The position numbers and the translations under genes are program-made. Positions 26,009 to 34,637 of a stretch of 64,000 bases of DNA are shown here, in pieces. The stretch is from UBA4615 sp035628395 (GTDB lineage: Bacteria; Pseudomonadota; Gammaproteobacteria; Burkholderiales; Burkholderiaceae_E): positions 7,883-71,882 of the forward strand of contig DASPJX010000204.1 of the NCBI GenBank assembly GCA_035628395.1, read 5' to 3'. A model generated the notes under the pieces. That model did not search any database. It was not told where the DNA came from and was given only the letters and a program-made list of their open reading frames with translations. The first letter of the stretch is position 1; every line of letters begins with the position of its first letter.

Positions 26009-26971
26009 ATGATCCCCTCGTCCGCCGTCCGCCGCGCGCTCGCCGGCCTGCTCGTCGCGTTCGCCGCCGCCTCGCCGGCGCTCGCCCAGATCGACACGCT
26101 GAAGGTGATGATCGGGGCGAACCCCGGCGGCGGCTACGACCAGACCGGCCGCGGCATCGCCGCCGCGATGCAGGCGGCCGGAGCGGTGCGCGCGGTCACC
26201 TTCGAGAACCGCGGCGGCGCCGGCGGCACGATCGGGCTCGCGCAGTTCGTCAACACCGAGAAGGGCAACCCGAACGCGCTGGTGGTGACCGGCGCGGTGA
26301 TGGTCGGCGCGATCGAGACCGCCCGGCCGCCGGTCACGCTGCGCAACGCGACCCCGATCGCGCGGCTCTTCGCCGACACGCTGGTCGTGGTCGTGCCGGC
26401 CGCCTCGAAGATCCGCTCGATGTCCGAGCTGGTCGCGCAGATGAAGGCGGCGCCCGGCTCGGTCTCCTGGGGCGGCGGCTCGCGCGGCTCGGTCGACCAC
26501 ATCCTCGTCGGGCTGGTCGCGCAGGCGGCCGGCGTCGAGCCGACGAAGGCCAACTACATCCCGTTCGCCGGCGGCGGCGAGGCGCTCGCCGCGATCCTCG
26601 GCGGGCAGGTGAGCGTCGGCGTGGCCGGGCTGTCGGAGTTCCTGCCCTACGTGAAGGACGGCCGCATGCGCGCGCTCGCGGTGTCGTCGCCCGCGCCGGT
26701 GCAGGGGATCCCGACGCTGCGCGAGCAGGGGCTGGCGGTCGAGATGCAGAACTGGCGCGGCGTCTACGGCGCGCCCGGCATCACGCCCGAGCAGCAGAAG
26801 GCGCTCGTCGACGCGGTGGTCCGCGGCACGCAGACCCCGCAGTGGAAGGAGACGCTCGCGAAGAACGAGTGGACGCCCGTGCTGCTGACCGGCGCCGAGT
26901 TCGGCGCGTACGTCGAGTCGGAGTCGAAGCGCATCGGCGGCATCCTGCGCGAGCTGGGGATGGCGAAGTGA
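26009..26971 (+). CDS. tctC: Tripartite tricarboxylate transporter substrate-binding protein
   Basis: 320 residues. Cleavable signal peptide ending ASPALA, then the TctC/Bug fold: VMIGANPGGGYDQTGRGIA and the conserved ENRGGAGGTIG. It captures a carboxylate in the periplasm for TctAB. SD AAGGA lies 9 nt before the ATG. The stop overlaps the tctB start (GTGA), and tctA and an enolase-superfamily enzyme follow, so this is a complete transporter operon. The substrate is probably a sugar acid or other hydroxy acid, judging from the enzyme (inference). Confidence 0.93.
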   Translation: MIPSSAVRRALAGLLVAFAAASPALAQIDTLKVMIGANPGGGYDQTGRGIAAAMQAAGAVRAVTFENRGGAGGTIGLAQFVNTEKGNPNALVVTGAVMVGAIETARPPVTLRNATPIARLFADTLVVVVPAASKIRSMSELVAQMKAAPGSVSWGGGSRGSVDHILVGLVAQAAGVEPTKANYIPFAGGGEALAAILGGQVSVGVAGLSEFLPYVKDGRMRALAVSSPAPVQGIPTLREQGLAVEMQNWRGVYGAPGITPEQQKALVDAVVRGTQTPQWKETLAKNEWTPVLLTGAEFGAYVESESKRIGGILRELGMAK

Positions 26972-27453
26972 GAGCCGGGGCGCGCGCCGGCGTCGCCGTC
27001 GGCGCGGCCGTGACGGCGGCGGCGGGCGCGATGGCGCTCGGGCTGGCGTCGATCGACGACGCGGGCGGCTACGCCGGGCTCTCGCCGCGCTTCCTGCCGT
27101 CGCTGGTCGTCGCCGGGCTCGCGGCGCTCGGCGTCGCGATCGTCGTCTCGGCGCTGCGCGGCCGCTTCGTCGCCGGCCCGGACGACGCGTCCGGCGACGC
27201 GCCGCCCTCGCCCACCGCGCGGCGCGACCTCGCCTGGGTGCTCGGCGGGCTGCTGCTGCACCTGGCCTCGATCGGCACGATCGGGTTCGTGGCCGCGGGC
27301 ACGCTGCTCTGGACCTGCGTGGCGCGCGGCTGGGGCAGCCGCCGCCCGCTGCGCGACGCGGCCGTCGCGCTCGCGGTCACGCTGCCGACGTGGGCGGTGT
27401 TCGCCCTGGGGCTCGGCGTGTCGCTGCCGCTGGTGCCGCTGCTCGCCCGATGA
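26968..27453 (+). CDS. tctB: Tripartite tricarboxylate transporter small membrane subunit
   Basis: 161 residues with four hydrophobic segments, the TctB layout. It starts with GTG overlapping the tctC stop and ends overlapping the tctA ATG (ATGA). Sequence conservation in this family is low, so the call rests on topology plus operon position. The loop between segments 2 and 3 is Asp/Ser/Pro rich. Confidence 0.88.
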   Translation: MRAGARAGVAVGAAVTAAAGAMALGLASIDDAGGYAGLSPRFLPSLVVAGLAALGVAIVVSALRGRFVAGPDDASGDAPPSPTARRDLAWVLGGLLLHLASIGTIGFVAAGTLLWTCVARGWGSRRPLRDAAVALAVTLPTWAVFALGLGVSLPLVPLLAR

Positions 27454-28964
27454 CCGACACGCTGCTCGCGCTCGCGGGCGGCTTCGCCGCCGCCGTCTCG
27501 CCGATGAACCTCGCGTGGGCGCTGGCCGGCTGCTTCCTCGGCACCGCGATCGGCGTGCTGCCCGGCATCGGGCCCGCGCTGACCGTCGCGATGCTGCTGC
27601 CGCTCACCTCGAAGGTCGAGCCCTCGTCGGCGCTGATCCTGTTCGCGGGCGTCTACTACGGCGCGATGTTCGGCGGCTCGACGACCTCGGTGCTGATGAA
27701 CACGCCGGGCGAGTCGGCGACGATGGTCACCGCGCTGGAGGGCAACGCGATGGCCCGCGACGGGCGGGCCGGCCCCGCGCTCGCGACCGCGGCGATCGGC
27801 TCGTTCGTCGCCGGCACCGTCTCGACGGTGCTGCTCACGCTGTCGGCGCCGCTGCTCGCCAGCGTCGCGCTGCGCTTCGGGCCGGCCGAGTACTTCGCGG
27901 TGATGGTGTTCGCGTTCACGACCGTCTCGGCGGTGCTCGGCGCGTCGGTCCTCAAGGGCCTGACGAGCCTGCTCGCCGGGCTCGCGATCGGGCTGGTCGG
28001 CATCGATCAGGTCTCCGGCACGACGCGCTTCACGCTCGGCATCCCGGAGCTCTTCGACGGCATCGACGTGGTGGTGGTCGCGGTCGGGCTGTTCGCCGTC
28101 GGCGAGACGCTGCACGGCGTGACGACGCGCGGCGCCGCCGCGTCCGCGAACCGGCTGAGCCCGACCCGGATGTCGCGCGAGGACTGGCGCCGCTCGCTGC
28201 CCGCGTGGCTGCGCGGCACGGCGATCGGCTTCCCGTTCGGCCTCGTGCCGGCCGGCGGCGCCGAGATCCCGACCTTCGTGTCGTACGCGACCGAGAAACG
28301 GCTGTCGAAGCGACCGCAGGAGTTCTCGACCTCGGGCGGGCGCGGCGCGATCGAGGGCGTGGCCGGGCCCGAGGCGGCGAACAACGCGTCGGTGACCGCC
28401 GCGCTCGCGCCGCTGCTGACGCTCGGCATCCCCACCTCGGCCACCACCGCGATCCTGCTCGCCGCGTTCCAGAACTACTCGCTGCAGCCCGGCCCGACGC
28501 TGCTGCAGACCTCGGGGCCGCTGGTCTGGACGCTGATCGCGTCGCTCTACGTCGGCAACGCGATGCTGCTCGTGCTGAACCTGCCGCTGATCGGCCTGTG
28601 GGTGCGGGTGCTGCGCGTGCCGCCGCCGCTGCTGCACGGCGGCATCCTGGTGTTCTCGACGCTCGGGGCGTACTCGATCCGCCAGTCGTGGTTCGACCTC
28701 GCGCTGCTGCTCGCCGTCGGCCTCGTCGGGCTCGGCATGCGCCGCTTCGGCTTCCCGACCACGCCGGTGATCGTCGGCATGATCCTCGGCCCGATCGCCG
28801 AGAAGCAGCTGCGCAACGCGCTGTCGATCTCGCAGGGCGACTGGTCGGTCTTCGCGACCCGGCCGCTGTCGCTCGCCTTCCTCGCGGCCGCCGTCGCGGT
28901 GCCGCTCGTGCCGCGGCTCGTCCGTCGCCGCGCCCTCCGAACCCGGGAGACTCCATGGCCCTGA
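27450..28964 (+). CDS. tctA: Tripartite tricarboxylate transporter large membrane subunit
   Basis: 504 residues, typical TctA length, with about 11-12 membrane segments. The TctA signatures GVLPGIGPALTVAMLLPLT, YYGAMFGGSTTSVLMNTPGE and GPEAANNAS are intact. It is the Na+/H+-driven permease that accepts substrate from TctC. It overlaps tctB by ATGA and its last 10 bp overlap the next gene, tying transport to the downstream enzyme. Confidence 0.95.
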   Translation: MTDTLLALAGGFAAAVSPMNLAWALAGCFLGTAIGVLPGIGPALTVAMLLPLTSKVEPSSALILFAGVYYGAMFGGSTTSVLMNTPGESATMVTALEGNAMARDGRAGPALATAAIGSFVAGTVSTVLLTLSAPLLASVALRFGPAEYFAVMVFAFTTVSAVLGASVLKGLTSLLAGLAIGLVGIDQVSGTTRFTLGIPELFDGIDVVVVAVGLFAVGETLHGVTTRGAAASANRLSPTRMSREDWRRSLPAWLRGTAIGFPFGLVPAGGAEIPTFVSYATEKRLSKRPQEFSTSGGRGAIEGVAGPEAANNASVTAALAPLLTLGIPTSATTAILLAAFQNYSLQPGPTLLQTSGPLVWTLIASLYVGNAMLLVLNLPLIGLWVRVLRVPPPLLHGGILVFSTLGAYSIRQSWFDLALLLAVGLVGLGMRRFGFPTTPVIVGMILGPIAEKQLRNALSISQGDWSVFATRPLSLAFLAAAVAVPLVPRLVRRRALRTRETPWP

Positions 28965-30046
28965 TCGCCGCCGTCCGCTCCGACCTCTACCGCATCGCGC
29001 TGCCCGTCGTGCTGTCCGACAGCACGCACGGCGACATGACGCACTTCGAGCTGGTGACCGTGCGCGTGACCGACGCCGACGGCGCCGAGGGCGTCGGCTA
29101 CACGTTCACCGTCGGCGCGAACGGCGTCGCGATCCACGCGACGCTCGAGCGCTACCTGCAGCCGCTGCTCGCCGGGCGCGAGGCCGCCGACATCGCCGCC
29201 GCGTGGCAGGCGATGTGGTGGGCGACGCACTACGGCGGGCGCGGCGGCGCCGCGGTGCTCGCGATCTCGGCCGTCGACATCGCGCTCTGGGACCTCGCCG
29301 CGAAGCGCGCGGGCCAGCCGCTGTGGCGCCACCTCGGCGGATTCGACCCGGCGGTGCCGTGCTACGCGGGCGGCATCGACCTGATGTTCCCGCTCGATCG
29401 GCTGCTGAAGCAGACCGAGGACAACCTCGCCAAGGGCTTCCGCGCGATCAAGATGAAGGTGGGCCGCGCGAGGCTGTCCGAGGACGTCGAGCGGGTCCGC
29501 GCGATGCGCGCGATGCTCGGCGAGGATTTCCCGCTGATGGTCGACGCGAACATGCGCTGGACGCCCGACCAGGCGATCGCCGCGGCCCGCGCGCTGCAGC
29601 CGCTCGCGCCGACGTGGATCGAGGAGCCGACCATCCCCGACGACGTGAGCGGGCACGCGCGGATCGTCCGCGAGGGCGGGCTGCCGGTGGCCACCGGGGA
29701 GAACTTCCGCACGCTCTGGGAGTTCCGGCAGATGATCGCGGCCGGCGGCGTCACCTACCCCGAGCCCGACGTCACCAACTGCGGCGGCGTGACGGTGTTC
29801 ATGAAGGTCGCCGCGCTCGCCGAGGCGTTCAACCTGCCGGTGACCTCGCACGGCGCGCACGACGTCACCGTGCACCTGCTCGCCGCGGCACCGAACCGCT
29901 CGTACCTCGAGGCGCACGGCTTCGGGCTCGATCGCTACGTCGCCGAGCCGCTCGCGATCCGCGACGGCGTCGCGATCGCGCCGTCGCGGCCCGGCCACGG
30001 CATCGAGTTCGACTGGGCCGGGCTCGAGGCGACGCGTCCCGCGTGA
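28955..30046 (+). CDS. Mandelate racemase/muconate lactonizing (enolase superfamily) enzyme
   Basis: 363 residues. The general base IKMKVG (KxK), the three metal carboxylates (DANMRW, IEEPT, ATGENF) and the opposing His in TSHGAHDVTVHL match the mandelate-racemase subgroup. That subgroup includes racemases and sugar-acid dehydratases such as galactarate/talarate or fuconate dehydratase. The gene begins inside the last codons of tctA, so it likely acts first on the acid that TctCBA imports. The exact substrate cannot be read from the sequence. Confidence 0.9.
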   Translation: MALIAAVRSDLYRIALPVVLSDSTHGDMTHFELVTVRVTDADGAEGVGYTFTVGANGVAIHATLERYLQPLLAGREAADIAAAWQAMWWATHYGGRGGAAVLAISAVDIALWDLAAKRAGQPLWRHLGGFDPAVPCYAGGIDLMFPLDRLLKQTEDNLAKGFRAIKMKVGRARLSEDVERVRAMRAMLGEDFPLMVDANMRWTPDQAIAAARALQPLAPTWIEEPTIPDDVSGHARIVREGGLPVATGENFRTLWEFRQMIAAGGVTYPEPDVTNCGGVTVFMKVAALAEAFNLPVTSHGAHDVTVHLLAAAPNRSYLEAHGFGLDRYVAEPLAIRDGVAIAPSRPGHGIEFDWAGLEATRPA

Positions 30047-30053
30047 GGCGGCC

Positions 30054-31856
30054 GTGAGCGCCCTGCCCGTCGCCGCCGACGACCCGGTCGCGCCCGCGCA
30101 GCGCCCGCGCGGCCGCTTCGCGCGGCGCGCGTGGGCGCTCGTCGCGCCCTATTTCGCGAGCGAGCGGCGCTGGCAGGCGATCGGCCTGCTCGCCGCGGTG
30201 GTCGCGCTGAACCTGGTCACCGTCTACGTCGACGTGCTGATCAACGACTTCCAGCGCGACTTCTTCAACGCGATGGAGAGCCGCGACCAGGCCGAGTTCT
30301 GGCGCCAGCTGATGCGCTTCGGCGGGCTCGCGTTCGCGTTCATCCTGGTGGCGGTCTACAAGTTCTACCTGACCCAGCTGTTCGAGCTGCGCTGGCGGAC
30401 CTGGCTCACCGAGCGCTACGTCGACCGCTGGCTCGAGCACCGCGCGTACTACCGGCTCGAGCTCGGCGGCGCCGAGGCCGACAACCCCGACCAGCGGATC
30501 GCCGAGGACGTCCGGCTGTTCACCGAGTACACGGTGTCGCTGTCGATGGGGCTGCTGAACTCGGTGGTCACGCTCGCGTCCTTCGTCGCGATCCTGTGGG
30601 TCGTGTCGGGGCCGCTCGCCGTCGCGATCGGCGGCACGGAGGTGACGATCCCCGGCTACATGGTCTGGGTGGCGCTGCTCTACGCGATCGGCGGCAGCCT
30701 GCTGTCGCACGCGATCGGCCGGCGCCTGATCCCGCTGAACTTCGCGCAGCAGCGCTTCGAGGCCGACTTCCGCTACGGGCTGGTGCGCATCCGCGAGCAC
30801 GCCGAGAGCATCGCGCTCTACCGCGGCGAGGACGCCGAGCGGGGCGGCACGCTCGAGCGCTTCGGGCGCGTCGTCGCCAACTACTGGGCGCTGGTGCGCG
30901 CGCAGAAGCGGCTGATCTGGGTGCAGAGCTTCTACTCGCAGCTCGCGGTGATCTTCCCCTTCGTCGTCGCCGCGCCGCGCTACTTCGGCGGCTCGCTGAA
31001 GCTCGGCGACGTGATGCAGATCTCGAACGCGTTCGCGCAGGTGCAGGGCGCGCTGTCGTGGTTCGTCGCCGCCTACGCCGACCTCGCCACCTGGAAGGCG
31101 ACGACCGACCGGCTGCTGACCTTCGACGACGCGCTCGCCGCGCTGCGCGCGTCCGAGGCCTCGCTGCTGCACGCCGCGCCCGCGGCCGCGCCGGCGCTCG
31201 ACGGCGTGCGGCTCGACACGCCGCGCGGCACGCCGATCGTCGCCGCCGCGACGCTCGCGATCGCCCCGGGCGAACGCGTGCTGCTCACCGGCCCGTCGGG
31301 CAGCGGCAAGAGCACGCTGTTCCGGGCGCTGGCCGGCATCTGGCCGTACGGCGACGGGCGGGTCGGCGCGCCCCGGGGGGGCATCCTGTTCCTGCCGCAG
31401 CGGCCCTACCTGCCGATCGGGTCGCTGCGCGCGACGGTCTCGTTCCCGGCGGCGGCCGACGCGTTCGACGACGCGGCGATCGCGCGGGCGCTGCGCGACG
31501 CCCGGCTGCCCGCGCTCGCCGACCGCCTCGACGAGGTCGCGGCCTGGGACCGGCGGCTGTCGCCGGGCGAGCAGCAGCGGCTCGCGGTCGCGCGCGCGCT
31601 GCTCAACCGGCCCGACTGGCTGTTCCTCGACGAGGCGACCGCGGCGCTCGACGAGGCGACCGGCGTCGCGATGTACCGGCTGCTGCTCGAGCGGCTGCCC
31701 GGCGCGGCGATCGTCAGCATCGCGCACGACCCGTCGGTGGCCGAGTTCCACGCGCGGCGCGTGCACCTCGCGCCGGGCGACGGCGGCTCGCGGCTCGGCG
31801 CGCCGCCGCCCGGGGCCGCCGGGCCGGCGGCCGTCGCGCCTCAGGAGCGTCCGTAG
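30054..31856 (+). CDS. SbmA/BacA- or YddA-like ABC transporter (fused permease-ATPase)
   Basis: 600 residues. The N-terminal membrane domain of the ABC_membrane_2/SbmA-BacA type (about 25-340, with FQRDFFNAME and YYRLELGGAEADNPDQRI) is followed by an ATPase domain. The ATPase domain has Walker A GPSGSGKSTL, signature LSPGEQQR and Walker B WLFLDEATAALD. YddA/ABCD-type relatives export or import peptides, cobalamin or acyl-CoA derivatives. The start is GTG, 7 bp after the preceding gene. The 3' end overlaps guaC (convergent) by 16 bp. Confidence 0.9.
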   Translation: MSALPVAADDPVAPAQRPRGRFARRAWALVAPYFASERRWQAIGLLAAVVALNLVTVYVDVLINDFQRDFFNAMESRDQAEFWRQLMRFGGLAFAFILVAVYKFYLTQLFELRWRTWLTERYVDRWLEHRAYYRLELGGAEADNPDQRIAEDVRLFTEYTVSLSMGLLNSVVTLASFVAILWVVSGPLAVAIGGTEVTIPGYMVWVALLYAIGGSLLSHAIGRRLIPLNFAQQRFEADFRYGLVRIREHAESIALYRGEDAERGGTLERFGRVVANYWALVRAQKRLIWVQSFYSQLAVIFPFVVAAPRYFGGSLKLGDVMQISNAFAQVQGALSWFVAAYADLATWKATTDRLLTFDDALAALRASEASLLHAAPAAAPALDGVRLDTPRGTPIVAAATLAIAPGERVLLTGPSGSGKSTLFRALAGIWPYGDGRVGAPRGGILFLPQRPYLPIGSLRATVSFPAAADAFDDAAIARALRDARLPALADRLDEVAAWDRRLSPGEQQRLAVARALLNRPDWLFLDEATAALDEATGVAMYRLLLERLPGAAIVSIAHDPSVAEFHARRVHLAPGDGGSRLGAPPPGAAGPAAVAPQERP

Positions 31857-32887
31857 ACCTCGTTCAGCTGCTGCCCGACGCGCACGAAGGTCGTGCACTT
31901 CGACAGGTCCTTCAGCTTGCGCGCGCCGACGTACGTGCACGCCGAGCGCAGCCCGCCGAGGATCTCCTGCACGGTCTCCTCGACCGGGCCGCGCGCCTCG
32001 AGCAGCACCGACTTGCCCTCGGACGCCCGGTAGCGGGCGACGCCGCCCGCGTAGCGCTCCATGGCCTCGGCCGAGCTCATCCCGTAGAAGCGCCGGAAGA
32101 CCCGACCGTCCTGCTCGACCCGCTCGCCGCCCGACTCGTCGTGCGCGGCGAACATGCCGCCGAGCATCACGAAGTCGGCGCCGCCGCCGAAGGCCTTGGC
32201 GACGTCGCCGGGCACCGTGCAGCCGCCGTCGCCGCAGATCTGGCCGCCGAGCCCGTGGGCGGCGTCGGCGCACTCGATGATCGCGGAGAGCTGCGGGTAG
32301 CCGACGCCGGTCATCTTGCGGGTCGTGCACACCGAGCCCGGCCCGATGCCCACCTTGACGATGTCGACGCCGGCGAGGATCAGCGCCTCGGTCATGTCGG
32401 CGGTCACCACGTTGCCGGCCATCAGCGCGATCGACGGCCAGCGCTCGCGGAAGCGCCTGACGAAGTCGACGAAGGCCTCGGTGTAGCCGTTGGCCACGTC
32501 GATGCAGACCCACTCGATCGCCCCGCCGGTGCCGCTCCAGACCCGCTCGAACTTCTCGAGGTCGGCCTTCAGGATGCCGAGCGAGTAGAACGCGTAGCGG
32601 TTGCGCTCGGCGTTCTCGCGGGCGAAGAACTCGACCAGCGCGTCGACCGGGTGGTGCTTGTGCAGCGCGCAGTGCAGGCCGTGGCGCGCGAGCGCGGCCG
32701 CCATCTCGAAGGTGCCGACGGTGTCCATGTTGGCCGCGATGATCGGCACCGACGGCCGGCGCAGCGGCGAGTGGCGGAAGCGGTACTCGCGGACCAGGTC
32801 GACGTTGGCCCGGCTGCCGAGCGTGGAGCGCTTGGGCCGGAGCAGCACGTCGCGGAAGTCGAGCTTCGGTTCGTATTCGATACGCAT
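31841..32887 (-). CDS. guaC: GMP reductase
   Basis: 348 residues, closely following E. coli GuaC throughout: the catalytic Cys loop GIGPGSVCTTRKMTGVG, AHGLGGQICGDGGC and the ADFVMLGGMFA flap. It reductively deaminates GMP to IMP with NADPH and allows guanine-to-adenine nucleotide interconversion. Unlike IMP dehydrogenase it has no CBS insert. I start at the third in-frame Met (MRIEYEPKLDFRDVLLRPKR), where GuaC proteins begin; a start at 32899 would add four residues. Divergent from the helicase. Confidence 0.95.
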   Translation of the reverse strand: MRIEYEPKLDFRDVLLRPKRSTLGSRANVDLVREYRFRHSPLRRPSVPIIAANMDTVGTFEMAAALARHGLHCALHKHHPVDALVEFFARENAERNRYAFYSLGILKADLEKFERVWSGTGGAIEWVCIDVANGYTEAFVDFVRRFRERWPSIALMAGNVVTADMTEALILAGVDIVKVGIGPGSVCTTRKMTGVGYPQLSAIIECADAAHGLGGQICGDGGCTVPGDVAKAFGGGADFVMLGGMFAAHDESGGERVEQDGRVFRRFYGMSSAEAMERYAGGVARYRASEGKSVLLEARGPVEETVQEILGGLRSACTYVGARKLKDLSKCTTFVRVGQQLNEVYGRS

Positions 32888-32917
32888 GTTCCGCATCATG
32901 CCATCGCGGTAATGAGG

Positions 32918-32923
32918 TACAAT
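32918..32923 (+). promoter_or_regulatory. -10 box of the DEAD-box helicase gene
   Basis: TACAAT, with a predicted start point near 32930. This gives a 5' leader of about 180 nt before the ATG at 33111. Long leaders are typical of cold-responsive helicase genes. Confidence 0.5.
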
Positions 32924-33077
32924 GAGCGGCTCGGTCGGCTGGATGCATCGCGTTCGCCGACCGTTCCTTCCATCGCCTCCGACTCCGCCGAGCGCGTCGG
33001 GCCCGTCTCACCGGGCCGGCCGGGCGGACGCGCCCCCCGCGGGGGACGCGGTTGGCGCCGATGTCACGCCAACCGCC

Positions 33078-33095
33078 GCCCGGTCCGCACCGGGC
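33078..33095 (+). promoter_or_regulatory. Stem-loop just upstream of the helicase ribosome-binding site
   Basis: GCCCGG-TCCGCA-CCGGGC forms a perfect 6-bp hairpin ending two nucleotides before AAGAGGA, the Shine-Dalgarno region of the ATG at 33111. It may modulate translation in response to temperature or helicase level (inference). Confidence 0.45.
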
Positions 33096-33110
33096 GCAAG
33101 AGGATTTGTC

Positions 33111-34589
33111 ATGTTCCGTGATTCCGACCTGGAGTCGGGCGCGTTCGCGTCCGCATCGCCCGTCGCCGCCGCCGTCGAGGCCGCGCCGACCGTTCCGTCC
33201 GCCTTCGCCGCCCTCGGCCTGTCCGAGCCGATGCTGCGCACGCTCGCCCGCCTCGGCCACGAGACGCCGACGCCGGTGCAGCGCGAGGCCATCCCCGCGC
33301 TGATCGAGGGCCACGACCTGCTGGTCTCGGCCGAGACCGGCAGCGGCAAGACCGGGGCGTTCCTGCTCCCGGCGATCGACCGCCTCGCCGCCTCGCCCGA
33401 GGGCCGGCGCGGCGCGCCGCGCGTGCTGGTGCTCGCCCCGACCCGCGAGCTCGCGCTGCAGGTCGAGCAGGCCGCGCTGCTCTACGGCCGTCACCTGCGC
33501 AGGATGCGCACGGTCAGCCTGATCGGCGGCGCGCCGTTCGGCCCGCAGCTGCGCCGGCTGTCCGAGGGCGTCGACCTGGTCGTCGCCACCCCGGGCCGCC
33601 TGGTCGACCACCTCGAGCGCGGCCGCATCGACCTGTCGTCGGTCAACCTGCTGGTGCTCGACGAGGCCGACCGGATGCTCGACATGGGCTTCGCCGACGA
33701 GATCGACGCGGTCTGCCGCCGCCTGCCCGACGTCCGGCAGACGGTGCTGTTCTCGGCCACGCTCGACGCCCGCATCGGCGGCGTCGCGTCGAAGGTCGCC
33801 CGCGATCCGCGCCGCATCGAGGTGGATGCGCGCACCGACGCCGGCACGCTCACGCAGGTGGTCCACCACGTCGACGACCTGCGCCACAAGCTCGCGCTGC
33901 TCGACGCGGTGCTCGGCCGCGGCGACGTCGCGCAGGCGATCGTCTTCGCGTCCACCAAGGCCGCGGTCGACGAGCTCACGATGAAGCTGCGCGACGACGG
34001 CCGCCAGGCCGCGGGGCTGCACGGCGACATGCCGCAGGTGGTGCGCGACCGCGTCGTGCGCTCGCTGCGCGACGGCCGCATCGGCGTGCTGGTCGCCACC
34101 GACGTCGCCTCGCGCGGCATCGACGTGCCGACGATCAGCCACGTCGTGAACTTCGACCTGCCGATGCGCGCCGAGGACTACGTGCACCGGATCGGCCGCA
34201 CCGCGCGCGCCGGTCGCTCGGGCACCTCGATCACGCTGGTGGGCGCGCGCGACCGGCGCCTGCTGGCCGGCATCGAGCGGCTGCTGCAGACGAGGATCCC
34301 GGTCGAGGTGCTGCCCGGCCTCGAGCCGCGCAGCGTGCCGTCGCGGCCGCCCCGCCGCTTCGACGCGCGGCCCGGTCCCGGCGGCCGGCCGTCGGGCTCG
34401 CGCCCGTCGGGTCCGTCCGACCCGGCGCGCCGCGGCATCGGCGGATTCGGCGGCGCCCGCTCGGCGGACGCCGGCGGCCGCGACGACGGCTTCGGCGGTC
34501 GCGGCCAGGAGTCGCATCGCGGCGCCCCCCGACGCGACGGCCCTCCCGCGCACCGACCCCGCAGCGCGGCGCGCCGGCACTCCGGCTGA
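33111..34589 (+). CDS. DEAD-box ATP-dependent RNA helicase (RhlE-like)
   Basis: 492 residues. All motifs are present: Q motif with PTPVQREAIP, I AETGSGKT, Ia PTRELALQ, Ib TPGRL, II DEAD, III SAT, IV-V VLVATDVASRGIDVP and VI HRIGRTARAGRSG. The basic, Gly/Arg/Pro/Ser-rich tail (about 400-492) is typical of RhlE/DeaD proteins that bind structured RNA. ATG 33111 has AAGAGGA upstream. The 180-nt leader with a hairpin suggests post-transcriptional or cold-shock control. The symbol is withheld because several paralogues usually exist. Confidence 0.95.
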   Translation: MFRDSDLESGAFASASPVAAAVEAAPTVPSAFAALGLSEPMLRTLARLGHETPTPVQREAIPALIEGHDLLVSAETGSGKTGAFLLPAIDRLAASPEGRRGAPRVLVLAPTRELALQVEQAALLYGRHLRRMRTVSLIGGAPFGPQLRRLSEGVDLVVATPGRLVDHLERGRIDLSSVNLLVLDEADRMLDMGFADEIDAVCRRLPDVRQTVLFSATLDARIGGVASKVARDPRRIEVDARTDAGTLTQVVHHVDDLRHKLALLDAVLGRGDVAQAIVFASTKAAVDELTMKLRDDGRQAAGLHGDMPQVVRDRVVRSLRDGRIGVLVATDVASRGIDVPTISHVVNFDLPMRAEDYVHRIGRTARAGRSGTSITLVGARDRRLLAGIERLLQTRIPVEVLPGLEPRSVPSRPPRRFDARPGPGGRPSGSRPSGPSDPARRGIGGFGGARSADAGGRDDGFGGRGQESHRGAPRRDGPPAHRPRSAARRHSG

Positions 34590-34603
34590 CGAGCCCCGGC
34601 CCG

Positions 34604-34609
34604 TACAAT
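34604..34609 (+). promoter_or_regulatory. -10 box of otsB
   Basis: TACAAT right after the helicase stop (34587-34589). Start point expected near 34616, giving a 22-nt leader to the ATC at 34638. No -35 consensus. Confidence 0.45.
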
Positions 34610-34637
34610 CGGTCGGACACCCTGCCGGAGTCCGACC

